A stretch of 64,000 bases of DNA from an uncultured Pseudomonadales bacterium (GTDB lineage Bacteria > Pseudomonadota > Gammaproteobacteria > Pseudomonadales > Cellvibrionaceae), in contig CANLTI010000016.1 in NCBI GenBank assembly GCA_947494095.1, positions 1 to 64,000 on the forward strand. Direction: 5' to 3'. Below the pieces are notes generated by a model. It ran no database searches. It saw nothing but the letters and a program-made list of their open reading frames with translations, and was not told the origin of the DNA. This document shows, piece by piece, positions 8,923-18,481 of this stretch. Position 1 is the first letter of the stretch; every line of letters starts with the position of its first letter. Made by a program: the position numbers and the translations under genes.

Positions 8923-9055
8923 CGAATCAAAAAAACCTCTTAACAGGGTGCTGATGGCTTATTCTATGGGTATTTAAGCACCAAGAGTGCTTAAATAGCG
9001 ACCGCCCCAGTAAATGATTCATTGGCGCCGAATTTCCGCACCTCTGAATAGTGAC
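8923..9055. repeat. Family A element, internally deleted, perfect 8-bp duplication
   Basis: This 133-bp derivative starts GTAACTCAG (three bases lost from the terminus) and ends CTGAATAGTGAC. Perfect 8-bp repeats ATATAAAA flank it at 8915-8922 and 9056-9063. The hairpin and 15-bp units of the longer copies are missing, so it is a deletion derivative that kept both ends. Confidence 0.88.
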
Positions 9056-9060
9056 ATATA

Positions 9061-9099
9061 AAAAAGCCTGTAGCAAAATTGTATTTGCTACAGGCTTTT
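9061..9099. terminator. Bidirectional terminator
   Basis: AAAAAGCCTGTAGCAAA pairs with TTTGCTACAGGCTTTT around a short loop. It lies between the convergent OB-fold gene (+) and the DUF1552 gene (-), and has A/T tracts on both sides. Confidence 0.85.
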
Positions 9100-9151
9100 A
9101 TGCCACCCTTAAGGGTGAGGCTTGCTTAAGTATTAAAAATGTTAAGAGTTA

Positions 9152-10513
9152 TTAAGAATTTAATGCGCCTTTAATTATTTTCCCACCATCTAAGCGCTTT
9201 TCGATGCGAGCATCGCTAATACCAACAGCTTTAGCAAGTGTTTTACCAACAGAAACGAGAGTTTCCTCAAAGGGAATATCACCATTGGCACGTGCTTTAC
9301 CGGTATTAGACTGGATGGCAGAGGCTTTAAACTCTGTGACTTTACCGCCAGTACGTACAGGCTCTAAACCACCCACTATACCGGGTTTAATATCTTGGCC
9401 AAATACAAACATACCGTGATGCAAGCCGTTATGATCGCGACCACCACGGCTATTGCGTAGTAAGGTACGCCCAAAGGGGTTAAGCGAGGTCACAACCACA
9501 TCGTTTTGCTTACCCGCGCTTTTAAGTTCTTTCCATAAAGTTTCGATATATTCCATGGCTTTAGTGGTTTCTTGCACTTCATCACTTAAGTCATTGTCTT
9601 GGTGGTTGTCGCCGCCAAAGGGAATACCAAACGTATATACCGGCGCCACGTTGACTTGAATTAACGCTACAATCATTTTGGCTTGGTTGGTGGGGTCATC
9701 ACCGTTAATGCCGCTCACACGCGAGCTAAGCTCTTCACTTACCGTAGCAGCTGTTTGGCGGCTTTGTACCATTCGGTCAAAAAACTTCTTTTGTGCCGGA
9801 GTGCCGTTGTTTTTAATGCTACGGTAATTGCGATCGACAAAGTGATCACGTGCTTTAATCATGCGCTCGATATTACCCGCATTAGAGGCGAATAAACCTT
9901 TAATTGCATCGGGCTCAAAAATAGGTACAGACTGACCGTCATAATTAATGCGGTTGCCGCCCACACTTAAAGGCTCTTTAAGTACACAGCCTAAACCGTT
10001 AGCGGTCTCTTGTGAGATAAAACCGTCAAATTCTTCTTTTGAATTTAAGCTGAATTTTTCATCTTTTACGGCACCGTTAAAACGCCTAACCGCTTGAAAA
10101 TCGGTATGCGCATTCACGTAGGTGCCATGATTCCAAAAACCCATTCTTGCGCGTAAATCATTAGGTAGCTTGGCCCAGGGGGCAGCCGCTTTTACATCTA
10201 CGGTACCTAGTTTAAAGTCAGTAGGTACTTTAAAACCCGGAGCATCAGGGTGGTCAATGTTGGATAGTACATCGCTATTGTTTGCAGGGTATGTGCCTGG
10301 CATATTAGCGTTAATAGGGTCGCCAGTGCGCATATGCGAGATAATTAAATATTTATAATCATCGGCAGCAAAAGCGCGATTGCTTAAACCTGCAAGCCCT
10401 GTACCGGCTAAAAAAGAAACCGGTAAACCCGTCACTAATGACTGCATAGGTAGGGAGCCAAATGACAAAGCGCTTTTTAATAAAAAGGTACGTCGTGCAA
10501 TAGTGTGTTTCAT
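9152..10513 (-). CDS. Tat-exported DUF1552 family protein
   Basis: This 453-residue protein is of unknown biochemical role and is found across planctomycetes and polysaccharide-degrading gammaproteobacteria. Residues 1-50 form a twin-arginine signal (ARRTFLLKSALSF, hydrophobic stretch, AFAAD), so it is probably exported folded, perhaps with a cofactor. The body carries DUF1552 hallmarks: YLIISHMRTGDP near the start, GGDNHQDNDLSDEVQ around 300, and NSRGGRDHNGLHHGMFV, whose His/Asp/Asn-rich segment could bind metal. It is the second gene of a pair: the upstream DUF1592-type gene ends 12 bases before its ATG, and that TAG stop is part of the TAGGGG ribosome site, so translation is probably coupled. 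Similar second genes occur at 45729-47234 and, broken, at 15450-15988. Confidence 0.9.
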   Translation of the reverse strand: MKHTIARRTFLLKSALSFGSLPMQSLVTGLPVSFLAGTGLAGLSNRAFAADDYKYLIISHMRTGDPINANMPGTYPANNSDVLSNIDHPDAPGFKVPTDFKLGTVDVKAAAPWAKLPNDLRARMGFWNHGTYVNAHTDFQAVRRFNGAVKDEKFSLNSKEEFDGFISQETANGLGCVLKEPLSVGGNRINYDGQSVPIFEPDAIKGLFASNAGNIERMIKARDHFVDRNYRSIKNNGTPAQKKFFDRMVQSRQTAATVSEELSSRVSGINGDDPTNQAKMIVALIQVNVAPVYTFGIPFGGDNHQDNDLSDEVQETTKAMEYIETLWKELKSAGKQNDVVVTSLNPFGRTLLRNSRGGRDHNGLHHGMFVFGQDIKPGIVGGLEPVRTGGKVTEFKASAIQSNTGKARANGDIPFEETLVSVGKTLAKAVGISDARIEKRLDGGKIIKGALNS

Positions 10514-10524
10514 AATAGCTACCC

Positions 10525-12945
10525 CTAAAAACCTAAACTAATTAATTCTGGCGAAGTACATGCGGCGAACCATACGTACTCTAACGCTTTTACTTTTGAT
10601 TCCCCAAAGCCACAACTCACTGCATTTTGGTCAAAAGCATTGGTGCCACCAGGGCAGTTAGTCCCATTAGAGGCAATGTTATAAACGCGCTTAAGCTCGT
10701 TCACTGTTTTGTTGTAGCGGCTGTGGTTTTCGGGTAAGCCCATAAATTGTCGAGTGATTTGACCAGCAATATCATCGATGCTTTTACGTGAATCAATAAT
10801 GCGATTATCGCTGTTAGCAAAAATTTTGCTACGTGCTGCGGCGCACTGTGAATCGATCGATTGCGCATCAAAGGTACTAACCGATTTAACCTGTACGAAC
10901 TCGGCATCACCACGATTGAGACCGTCTTTGCCGATAATGCCAAGCTTGCCACTATTTTTGTTGCATATTTGTACGGAGCCTTTTGTATTATTGGTCGCTT
11001 TTATATCAGCGAGACGCGTATCAATAGCATGGCATAAATGATTTGATCGGCTAAGGCTAACGAGGTACTCGTTTTTCTCGTGAGTTTCCATTTTTTCTGT
11101 AGCGGTAAAAATAGGTGAACTAAAGAAGTCACGCACCAATTGATTAAAGTTTAAATTATTATTTTTGAATGACTCAGCTAAACGCTGGAATTCGGGGTCG
11201 GCTTCAGAGCAGCGCTGTGAATTGCCCCACATGCATAACTTTTGTACCCAAGCGACCGGAAAACGAGGATGTTCAGCCAGTAAGCGGCCAAAGTCATCAG
11301 GAGTTTTCATCGCGCTACGTACACCCATAAATGCAAAAGATGGCCTAACGCTGTTGTCGACATTCTTTGAGCGATGGTTGGTCGTTTGAAAGTTACTAAA
11401 GACTAATTTCATCGGGTCCATCAAGCGGTGACACTGATAACACACTGTTGAAGGGTCGGCATGGTCAAGGTCTATACCGGCTTCGCCACGGTGCGCTGTT
11501 GGATCGCTGGCCGAGAAGGTTGCATCTAAAGCAGTAATTAAACTTTGCGAGGCCGTCACGCGAAACTGATTGCCATCGTTTGTGACCCATAACTCTAAAA
11601 ATGCCGGCGCCGAGAAAAACCCTACCCGTGGGAAGCGCATGGCAACTTCGTCGTTATTTTTGTAGTTACGCATGGTCGACGCATAGCCAGCAGTATTTGC
11701 ATAGCGAATAGGGTTGTCACTTTGAATGATATTGACATAGCGCCAGTCATTAAAATCGCCAGGCTTTAAGTGTTCAAATAGTTGTAAGCGGTCTTCTTTT
11801 GCGGGGAGCTCGGAATAAACGCGGCCTGGTGTTTGGTTTTCTTTTTCGGCGTAGCCAAGTGCAACTAAGATGGCGGTGGTGACCTTCCAGCGGCGTGTGG
11901 TTGCAATACGGTTAAATCGCTGATCGTTCTTGACAATATCCCATGCCATATCCACAAACATATTGTTCAGGCCTTCCCATAGCGCGCGATGGTTATCAAT
12001 TTTACTGCGCACCCCACCAAAGTTACCTAGCTGATAGCGATAGCCAAAACTGCCGGGGATCTCTTCCATTTGCAGCGCTTGCTTTAAGAAGCTTTTCATT
12101 TTGGCTTCGTAGTTGGGCGTTTTTTGCCACTGTGTAATTCTTTCACGCAAAGCGACAGGGTCAAAATTAGAACCACTGACAACAGCGTTAAGCTCTTGTT
12201 TGGTCACGGCCGAGCCATTGAGCAGGTATTTGGCTTTGATCAAGGCCGACGCTGCATCGGCAACAGCAAAAGGTTCGCCGGGTCCTTTAGGCTCTACGGT
12301 GGGGTTCTCGGTATCAATTACATGCTCAATCCACTGCTCTACGCATTTAACTTCGGCAGGCTTTAAGCGCGCACCTGTTTGCGGCATGGGGTTGCGCTTG
12401 CAGCTACCGGCATTAAAGTCGGGGTAGCGGTTAGGGTCGATTAGTTTTAGGAGTAATGAATTACCCATATCATCCGAGTCGATGACTTTTTCGTCCGCGC
12501 AGGGGACACCACCAAAACTGGTTGTGCGATCGAGTAAATTAGCACCTACATTACCGGTATCTAAGTTTAAGCCGCCACCAATGCCGCCAAAACTTTGAGC
12601 GTTATGGCAAAGCATACAGTTGTTATCTGCAAATACTTTTTTAACGTCATCAAATCGGCAGGCCGATGGCAAGGTAGCCGAAGAGCTTGCGGCTGACGAA
12701 ACAGCGGGCTCAGAGCTTGATGAACTGCTTTGCACGATACTGCTCGAGCTTACAGCGAGGCTCGAAGATGACCTAGCTGAACTCGATACAGCTCTAGATG
12801 AAGGTGCTGATGATATCGCAGGAAGGCTAGAGGCCACCTGCGAGGCTGTAGAGTTAGCATTGCTGGACGAGCTGGGTTCGCTCGTACCGGCGCAACCGGC
12901 CAAAACCAGCGCCGAAGCGGCGGTTAGGATTAAGATTAATTTCAT
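10525..12945 (-). CDS. Polyserine lipoprotein with haem c motifs (DUF1592/DUF1588/DUF1585 type)
   Basis: This 806-residue exported lipoprotein is a probable surface electron-transfer or oxidase component. The signal ends in LVLAGC (lipidated C18). Residues ~22-92 are a polyserine linker typical of this bacterial group. A first haem motif CMLCH (C110-H114) sits in a planctomycete cytochrome-like domain ending near residue 215. The DUF1592-like middle and DUF1588-like part follow, with a second CxxCH in CYQCHRLMDPMKLVF. A DUF1585-like tail follows. The ATG has GGAG about 9 bases upstream. It is the promoter-proximal gene of the pair with DUF1552. The likely partner relation follows from conserved coupling at two loci; the substrate is unknown. 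Roughly 1.5 kb of non-coding DNA precedes it. Confidence 0.9.
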   Translation of the reverse strand: MKLILILTAASALVLAGCAGTSEPSSSSNANSTASQVASSLPAISSAPSSRAVSSSARSSSSLAVSSSSIVQSSSSSSEPAVSSAASSSATLPSACRFDDVKKVFADNNCMLCHNAQSFGGIGGGLNLDTGNVGANLLDRTTSFGGVPCADEKVIDSDDMGNSLLLKLIDPNRYPDFNAGSCKRNPMPQTGARLKPAEVKCVEQWIEHVIDTENPTVEPKGPGEPFAVADAASALIKAKYLLNGSAVTKQELNAVVSGSNFDPVALRERITQWQKTPNYEAKMKSFLKQALQMEEIPGSFGYRYQLGNFGGVRSKIDNHRALWEGLNNMFVDMAWDIVKNDQRFNRIATTRRWKVTTAILVALGYAEKENQTPGRVYSELPAKEDRLQLFEHLKPGDFNDWRYVNIIQSDNPIRYANTAGYASTMRNYKNNDEVAMRFPRVGFFSAPAFLELWVTNDGNQFRVTASQSLITALDATFSASDPTAHRGEAGIDLDHADPSTVCYQCHRLMDPMKLVFSNFQTTNHRSKNVDNSVRPSFAFMGVRSAMKTPDDFGRLLAEHPRFPVAWVQKLCMWGNSQRCSEADPEFQRLAESFKNNNLNFNQLVRDFFSSPIFTATEKMETHEKNEYLVSLSRSNHLCHAIDTRLADIKATNNTKGSVQICNKNSGKLGIIGKDGLNRGDAEFVQVKSVSTFDAQSIDSQCAAARSKIFANSDNRIIDSRKSIDDIAGQITRQFMGLPENHSRYNKTVNELKRVYNIASNGTNCPGGTNAFDQNAVSCGFGESKVKALEYVWFAACTSPELISLGF

Positions 12946-14410
12946 TTTATTACTCCAGGGTTCAATCTATATTTTTTGCGCTTAATACAACGTGTGTTCA
13001 ATGAAATGCGTGTTTAATAAAGTGCATATTGATCAGTATAGGCTCACACTTTATTATTAAATAATATCTTTATCTTGACCCATACTTAATTCAGTGGCTA
13101 GTGAGCAGCCTGTTTATTAGCCACAATCACGTACCCCCCCGAGCTGCAGCGGTCGTACATCTACTGCAGCACCCTTTAAAGCCATAACGATCTCTAGAGG
13201 GCGGGACGATTGAGTGATTCGCAAGCCGTTAAATTATTCTTTTCTCTGCGCTCTTTATTATTGTGTCTTATGGTTGTGTCTTATGGTTGTGTCTCTCAAA
13301 CAGTGAATAGCAATCCTTGCCGATTGATACGTGTACTATGTCAGATCTTGTACTATGTCAGATCTTGGTGTAATAAATTGTGAGATAGTACCGTTTTCTT
13401 AGATTGGGATGCCTCAGTTGTAAGTACTGTGATCAAAGGTGTGTATTACCTGCGAATGACCCTTGAGGCCTTGATGTGGGACTTGTATTGCTGCCTGTAA
13501 TCGCATAACCGGACGGTAACTAATTAGCCTTAATGCTGTGCTTTAAATACTGACGATGGCTCAACGCATGAATTTTTGAGTTAGGCGTAGTCCGTATTTA
13601 AAACAGTGTATTGGATGTACACATGAGTGCTTATAGTCCACGCCATCAGTGGCTGTTACGTGTGCCATGCACATTATCACTAACATCTGCACTACAAGCT
13701 TTTACCTTATTCTAATAATAGTGTGTAGTGAATCGTTGTATCGGCGTCAATATAATAAGTAAAAAGGCTTTCAACATCTAATATTTCGTAAACAAAAGTA
13801 TAAAAGTTGGCAGTATAAAAAAGTAATAAAGTGAGAATAAAGTCTTTCGTGCTCCGCGTTAAAAGTGATGAGTATTATCTTCTCGATAGAGGCGGAAGTC
13901 ATCATTTGGGCTGCCAATTTAAAATCTCTTAATGTGGGAATATACAATAGGCTTTTTTTATTGGATGTGCCCGTACTGAGCAGCTAAATTACTCGCCTAA
14001 GAGCCTAAAATGTTAGTGATTTTATGTTATGACGTCCGACTGGCTTCAGGTTAAATGATGGGCGGAGTATAGCGCTCAATACATGGCGCCTATTACGGTT
14101 AAAAATAGCCCTAAACCCCTGCTACAATTGATTTTTAGGTGTTTTTTTTAAGCGCCGTGAGCTGTGTTTTATCGAGAAATTACGCTGTTAAAGTGATGCC
14201 GCCAGCGAGTTAGTTTAGCAATAATACTGGGCTTATCTGGACGATATTAGAAAGTTGATAATACAAAAAACACCGTTTAGCCTATTTAAGGAGGTGCGTC
14301 TCAACAAAATAATATCTCTCTTTAATTTATTGATACTCAACAATAAAATGGCTCCAAACATAAATATGTATAAAAAATTAATATCATAATTTATCGCTAT
14401 AGGTATCTAC
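12946..14410. other. Long intergenic region between divergent redox loci
   Basis: No gene is supportable in about 1.46 kb. It separates the intact DUF1592/DUF1552 pair (minus strand) from its decayed copy (plus strand). Visible features are short direct duplications: TTATGGTTGTGTC repeated near 13266-13300 and GTACTATGTCAGATCTTG twice at about 13331-13367. The longest plausible frame here (39 codons from 13869) has no features. It may hold promoters for both sides plus decayed coding DNA. Confidence 0.6.
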
Positions 14411-15988
14411 ATGTATAAATATTTAATGGCCTTACTGTTAATAGGTCTCACGGCATGCTCGGGTGAACCTGATGCCCTCTAAACCCTCATCGTCTATAGC
14501 GCCTCCTGCGCCTGAGGTCAGCTCGTCGTCACTGCCCCCGGTGCCAGTATCATCGGTGGGTGTGATTCGTCGGTTGCTGTTAGCTCTTCATCGGCGGCAA
14601 CAAGCTCAGTCAGTGGCAGTAGTGCCGTCAAGCTGCTCCAGTACCGAGATCAAAAAAGCATTTACTGATAACAGCTGCATGGCATGCCATAACGCGAGTA
14701 TTTTTGCTTTAGCCGGTGGTGATTTAAACCTCGAAAGCGCAACCCTTGGGGTTGATATGCTCGAGCAGCCAAGTAAGCATGGCGGCTCGGCCTGTGCTGA
14801 TGAAAAAATGATTGATGCGGCTGCCCCTGCCAACTAGCTCTTTTTAAAGCCGCTGCGCAAAAAGTATTTAAACAAGCTTAACGCTACAGCATGTGTACGT
14901 CAGCCTATGCTGCCGAATGCGGTAACACACGATGCCTTCCTTTCTGGGCCTGATTTTAAGTGTTTATCTAACGGTGGCAGAGGTTGCTGCCACTGAAGTG
15001 CCCAAAGAAGATGGTAATGCACCTGAATTTGTGCCCGTAAAAGCGCAAGAAGCGCTAGCTAAAGCTAAGTATATGCTGCATGGCGGTGCGCCCACTGCTA
15101 AAGAGCTAAGAGCACTTGGGGGGCAGATACTCAGGTTTCACCGGTAGATCTTAAGCAGTTGATTGCCGAATGGGAGCAAACACCAGAATACAAAACTAAG
15201 CTAGAGCGCTTCTTTTTAACCGCGTTCCAAATTAATAGCTTGGGTAACCCTAGCGTTTATACCGATCAATTTTGGAAGCTCGCTAAATTCGACGGTTTAA
15301 AAAAAGATGCCCGCGATATCACGCTGGTCGAATCATTCCGCGATATGATGGTGAAAACCGCATGGCGCATTTACGATAACGAGCAACCATTTAGTGAGGT
15401 TGTGACCACACGTAAATGGGAAGTGACCAGTGCTATCTTGGCAGTATTGACAACGAGGTAGAGCAAACAGGTTGCGCGATGCAAGATCTTACAATTATGT
15501 GGGACAAACTCAAAGAGGCTAATCTACAAGATAAGGTTGTGTTTGCATCGCTAAATTTTTTTGGTTGTACGCTTCGGTATAACACTAACGGTGGGCGAAA
15601 CCACAATGGTATGCATCATACAATGCTGGTAGCAGGATCTTTTATTAAGCCGGGTGTTGTTGGCGGTATTGAGCTTACTAAGCCTACAGCTACTCCGGTA
15701 GAATTTAAAGCGACAGGCATAAACCCTAATACCCACACGTCAAATAACCCTGATATTGCTTATAGAGATACTCTCGTTTCTGCCTATAAAATGCTGGCAA
15801 AGGCGGCGGGCTTAAGTGATGAGCGTATTAATATACGCTTTAACGGCGGAAAAATAATGACCGGCGCACTGAGTCAAATACGTCTACGCAAGGTTGCAAG
15901 CTACGATATGGTAGTTTGTGACCTATTAAGCATATATACCATTTTAAAATTTTTTATCCATGAGCCCAATCGAGTAATTAGCCTATAA
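14411..15988 (+). pseudogene. Decayed DUF1592-type/DUF1552 pair collapsed into one remnant
   Basis: The remnant begins with a good lipoprotein signal (MYKYLMALLLIGLTACSG) that runs into a stop at 14480-14482; the frame is continued by another reading frame with serine-rich sequence. A haem motif CMACH and ALAGGDLNLESATLG match the intact protein at 10525-12945. A nonsense TAG follows at 14835-14837, then frame changes near 14930 and 15145. Homology continues to TRKWEVTSAIL, equivalent to about residue 355 of the intact lipoprotein. At about 15450 it jumps into the C-terminal third of a DUF1552 protein (DNEVEQT, NTNGGRNHNGMHH, INIRFNGGKIMTGAL), equivalent to residue ~308 onward. Order and orientation match the intact pair, so an internal deletion joined the two genes. 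It is not expected to make a working product. Confidence 0.88.
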
Positions 15989-16295
15989 ATATTAGGCCGT
16001 ATCTCAGGCTAATACCATTATTCATTCGTTTGATAGCTACCGGCCTTTAATGGCTTTTAGCGTTATATGTTAACGCATTAATACATTCGATAATTATTGA
16101 ATGTACGAGCTTTAAATAACCCATTTCACAACAGTACGGGGGTACCCTGTTTTTGGGTGAATATTTTTTATTGTCTGATGGCTTCCCATCGGATGATAAA
16201 ATATTTTTATGGATAAAAAATTATATTTTTATTGTGAGTCCGGTAATATTTTTAATCATATTAATAGTGTTTAATACTCAAGGACAAATAAAAAT
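15989..16295. other. AT-rich intergenic stretch
   Basis: No gene is seen. A weak hairpin (TCTGATGG / CCATCGGA around 16175-16195) lies in AT-rich DNA before the family A element at 16296. Confidence 0.5.
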
Positions 16296-16558
16296 ATAAC
16301 TATTTAGCCAAGCTGAAAAACACCAGCTGACTGGAGTGCTGATGGATTTTTTTCTGAATATTTAAGCGCGGACCTTACAGGGAAAAAAAGGGGTTATCCC
16401 GTGCACCGGCATAGGGGGATGCAAGATAAATTTTGCAGGGAAAAAGTCGAGGAAGCGGCTGTCAAAACGCTTCTATAACGCCCTCAGTCAGTCAATGATT
16501 CAAGTGTCCAATTTCGGTACGCCTACTCTGATTCGGTACGCCTACTCTGAATAGTTAC
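16296..16558. repeat. Family A MITE-like element, complete, perfect 8-bp duplication
   Basis: Left terminus ATAACTATTTAG and right terminus CTGAATAGTTAC are inverted repeats. Perfect 8-bp copies of ATAAAAAT flank them at 16288-16295 and 16559-16566. The interior keeps the hairpin core but has diverged 15-bp units and a 19-bp duplication near the right end (ATTCGGTACGCCTACTCTG-like). It lies just before the beta-propeller gene and may supply part of its upstream region. Confidence 0.88.
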
Positions 16559-16589
16559 ATAAAAATAAACTCAAACTCAGAGATACACT

Positions 16590-17894
16590 ATGACTTTAAA
16601 AATACCCTTAGTTGTCGCATTAAGTTCAGCTTTAGCGGCGTGCGGTGGTGGTACAGTAACGGAACCTACAGCGAGTGTTAGCTCCTCAACGGTTTCTTCG
16701 CTAGTTGCCAGCTCTATTCCCGCACCAAGCTCTAGCGTTGCACCGGTTTTAAGCTCTAGCGTAGCATCGGTTTCAAGCTCTAGCATTGCATCGGTTTTAA
16801 GTTCTAGCGTTGCACCGATTTCAAGCTCTAGCGTAGCATCGTCTTCGAGCTTGCCGGCGTCATCGAGTGCTAGTTCGTCATCGGCTCAAAGTATTCCTAA
16901 CGAAACACCCCTACTGAGCTTTGGTGGGGGCGTTTTTACTTTAACTTACAACGCAGCAACCATGATGTTTAGTGAGCCACGCGAGGTGAGTGATGCCGGA
17001 GATATTCGGTATGTGACTACCAACAATAAAGGTGTCATTTATACCTCAGGAGAAGACACCGTTGGTGCTTACACGTGGGATGGTACTAATTTTACCCAGA
17101 TCAGCTCTCGGCCTGCTGGTGGCAAGCGTGGCTCAGGCGTAGATGTTCACCCTAACCAAAAATTTCTCGCAACTTCTAATTACACAACCGGTGAGGTTGT
17201 TGTATTTGGCCTTGATGATGATGGCACGATTAAAGACGATGCTCAAATCTATGCGCATGGCGAGACCTCGTTACCGCATTGGGTTGGCTGGAGGAATGAC
17301 GGTAAATACTTGTACTCTCCTTTTAAAGGCGATGATGTTATTAGAAAGTATGCCTTCGATAAAACCGCAGGCATATTATCGCCCGGTGAAGTGGCTTGGC
17401 GCTCAGAAGATGGCGAGGCACCTCGGCATATGACGTTTCACCCAACGCTAGATGTGGCTTATGTATTAACCGAGGCCACCAGCCGTGTTGTTGTCTTTCG
17501 TATTAAAAATAATGGTTCGTTAACCGAGCTGCAAAGCATCGAGGCATTGCCTGCGAATCAAATGGATAAAAGTGGTGCCGCCGATGTTGAAATCAGCCTT
17601 GATGGTAATATTTTTTATACTTCTAACCGTCCAAATCAAACGATTACAGCGTATTCGATTGCTGCCGATGGTCGCTTAGAGGTGATTGATCGTGCGGTGC
17701 AAAACATCAATAAGCCCCGCGCCTTTACCTTTATTGATAGCCGAAACCTATTGTTTGTGGCCAACCAAGGAGCAAATACGATTTCTGCCTTTATGGTAGG
17801 CTTGGCGGGCGAGCTAGACTTTGCTGCAGAGTCAACCGACAGCACCCTAGAAAAACCAGCCTTTATTATGCAGGCCAAAAAAACACGACAATAA
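16590..17894 (+). CDS. Polyserine lipoprotein with lactonase-type beta-propeller
   Basis: This 434-residue protein is predicted to sit on the cell surface. The signal ends ALAACG (lipidated Cys), followed by a serine-rich linker of about 85 residues with repeated SSSVAS-like blocks. The rest (~105-434) is a seven-bladed propeller of the Lactonase / 6-phosphogluconolactonase-like family (PF10282): blade motifs GSGVDVHPNQKFLATSNY, LPHWVGWRNDGKYLYSPF and PRHMTFHPTLDVAYVLTE are visible. This family includes lactonases and many uncharacterised quinoprotein-like propellers, so enzymatic activity is not assured. The position beside DUF1592/DUF1552 genes suggests a link with that redox system, but this is inference. 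Its upstream region is occupied by a MITE. Confidence 0.82.
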   Translation: MTLKIPLVVALSSALAACGGGTVTEPTASVSSSTVSSLVASSIPAPSSSVAPVLSSSVASVSSSSIASVLSSSVAPISSSSVASSSSLPASSSASSSSAQSIPNETPLLSFGGGVFTLTYNAATMMFSEPREVSDAGDIRYVTTNNKGVIYTSGEDTVGAYTWDGTNFTQISSRPAGGKRGSGVDVHPNQKFLATSNYTTGEVVVFGLDDDGTIKDDAQIYAHGETSLPHWVGWRNDGKYLYSPFKGDDVIRKYAFDKTAGILSPGEVAWRSEDGEAPRHMTFHPTLDVAYVLTEATSRVVVFRIKNNGSLTELQSIEALPANQMDKSGAADVEISLDGNIFYTSNRPNQTITAYSIAADGRLEVIDRAVQNINKPRAFTFIDSRNLLFVANQGANTISAFMVGLAGELDFAAESTDSTLEKPAFIMQAKKTRQ

Positions 17895-18481
17895 GTGCTC
17901 AAGACTATTGTGTAAGCCGTAATACACGGGGGCCACAAGCGCCCGTGTATCCCTTCTGTTATATGGCTACACATCCTAGCCGCCCACATAAAGCAAAAAC
18001 GTGCAAACTTTACGGCGCTGGCACCCAATTGCAGTACCTCTGAATAGTGACATTAACTCCATTATAGGTCGTTATACGCTGTGCTTGAGGGTTGCTAGAG
18101 GCTCTGTACTGACTTTTTACTGCATATTCTTGTTGTAATAGGTGCTCAATTGGGCGTCTCGGAGGCAATAATAGCTGCAATTTTTGGCTTTTCATTATCT
18201 ATTATTGATGTAATTTTTCAGGCCTATAAAAACCCATAGTCATTATTTTTTATAATAAAATCATCCTATAAGTAACCTGTTATTATTATAAAATAATCTT
18301 AAAAGTGGACTTATATCACATATTATAGGTTACTAATTAAATAGACTTAAGTTAATTTCTTGGGTGTCCTGGCTTATCGCTGAAGTCTTCTAATTTATGA
18401 CTATTAGGTAGCGCTAAACAGGTCTCAGCAGAAAGAATAATAATAAAAAATTTTCAGTCTTTTGCGTAACGAGGAAAAACA
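17895..18481. other. Intergenic region with family A remnant
   Basis: It holds a hairpin without a T-run (ACACGGG / CCCGTGT near 17925-17950), a solitary right end of family A at about 18014-18051 (ending CTGAATAGTGAC), and an AT-rich stretch that probably contains the promoter of the mannanase gene. The small minus-strand frame at 18010-18195 overlaps the remnant and is not called. Confidence 0.6.
18014..18051. repeat. Solitary right end of a family A element
   Basis: It matches the right-hand 38 bp of the other copies (GCACCCAATT, then ACCTCTGAATAGTGAC). The rest of the element is absent. Confidence 0.7.

Noticed and set aside
12620..12985. 121-residue plus-strand frame opposite the polyserine region
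   Set aside because: It is the antisense of the serine linker (Glu/Ala/Asp-rich shadow) and covers the real lipoprotein gene start.
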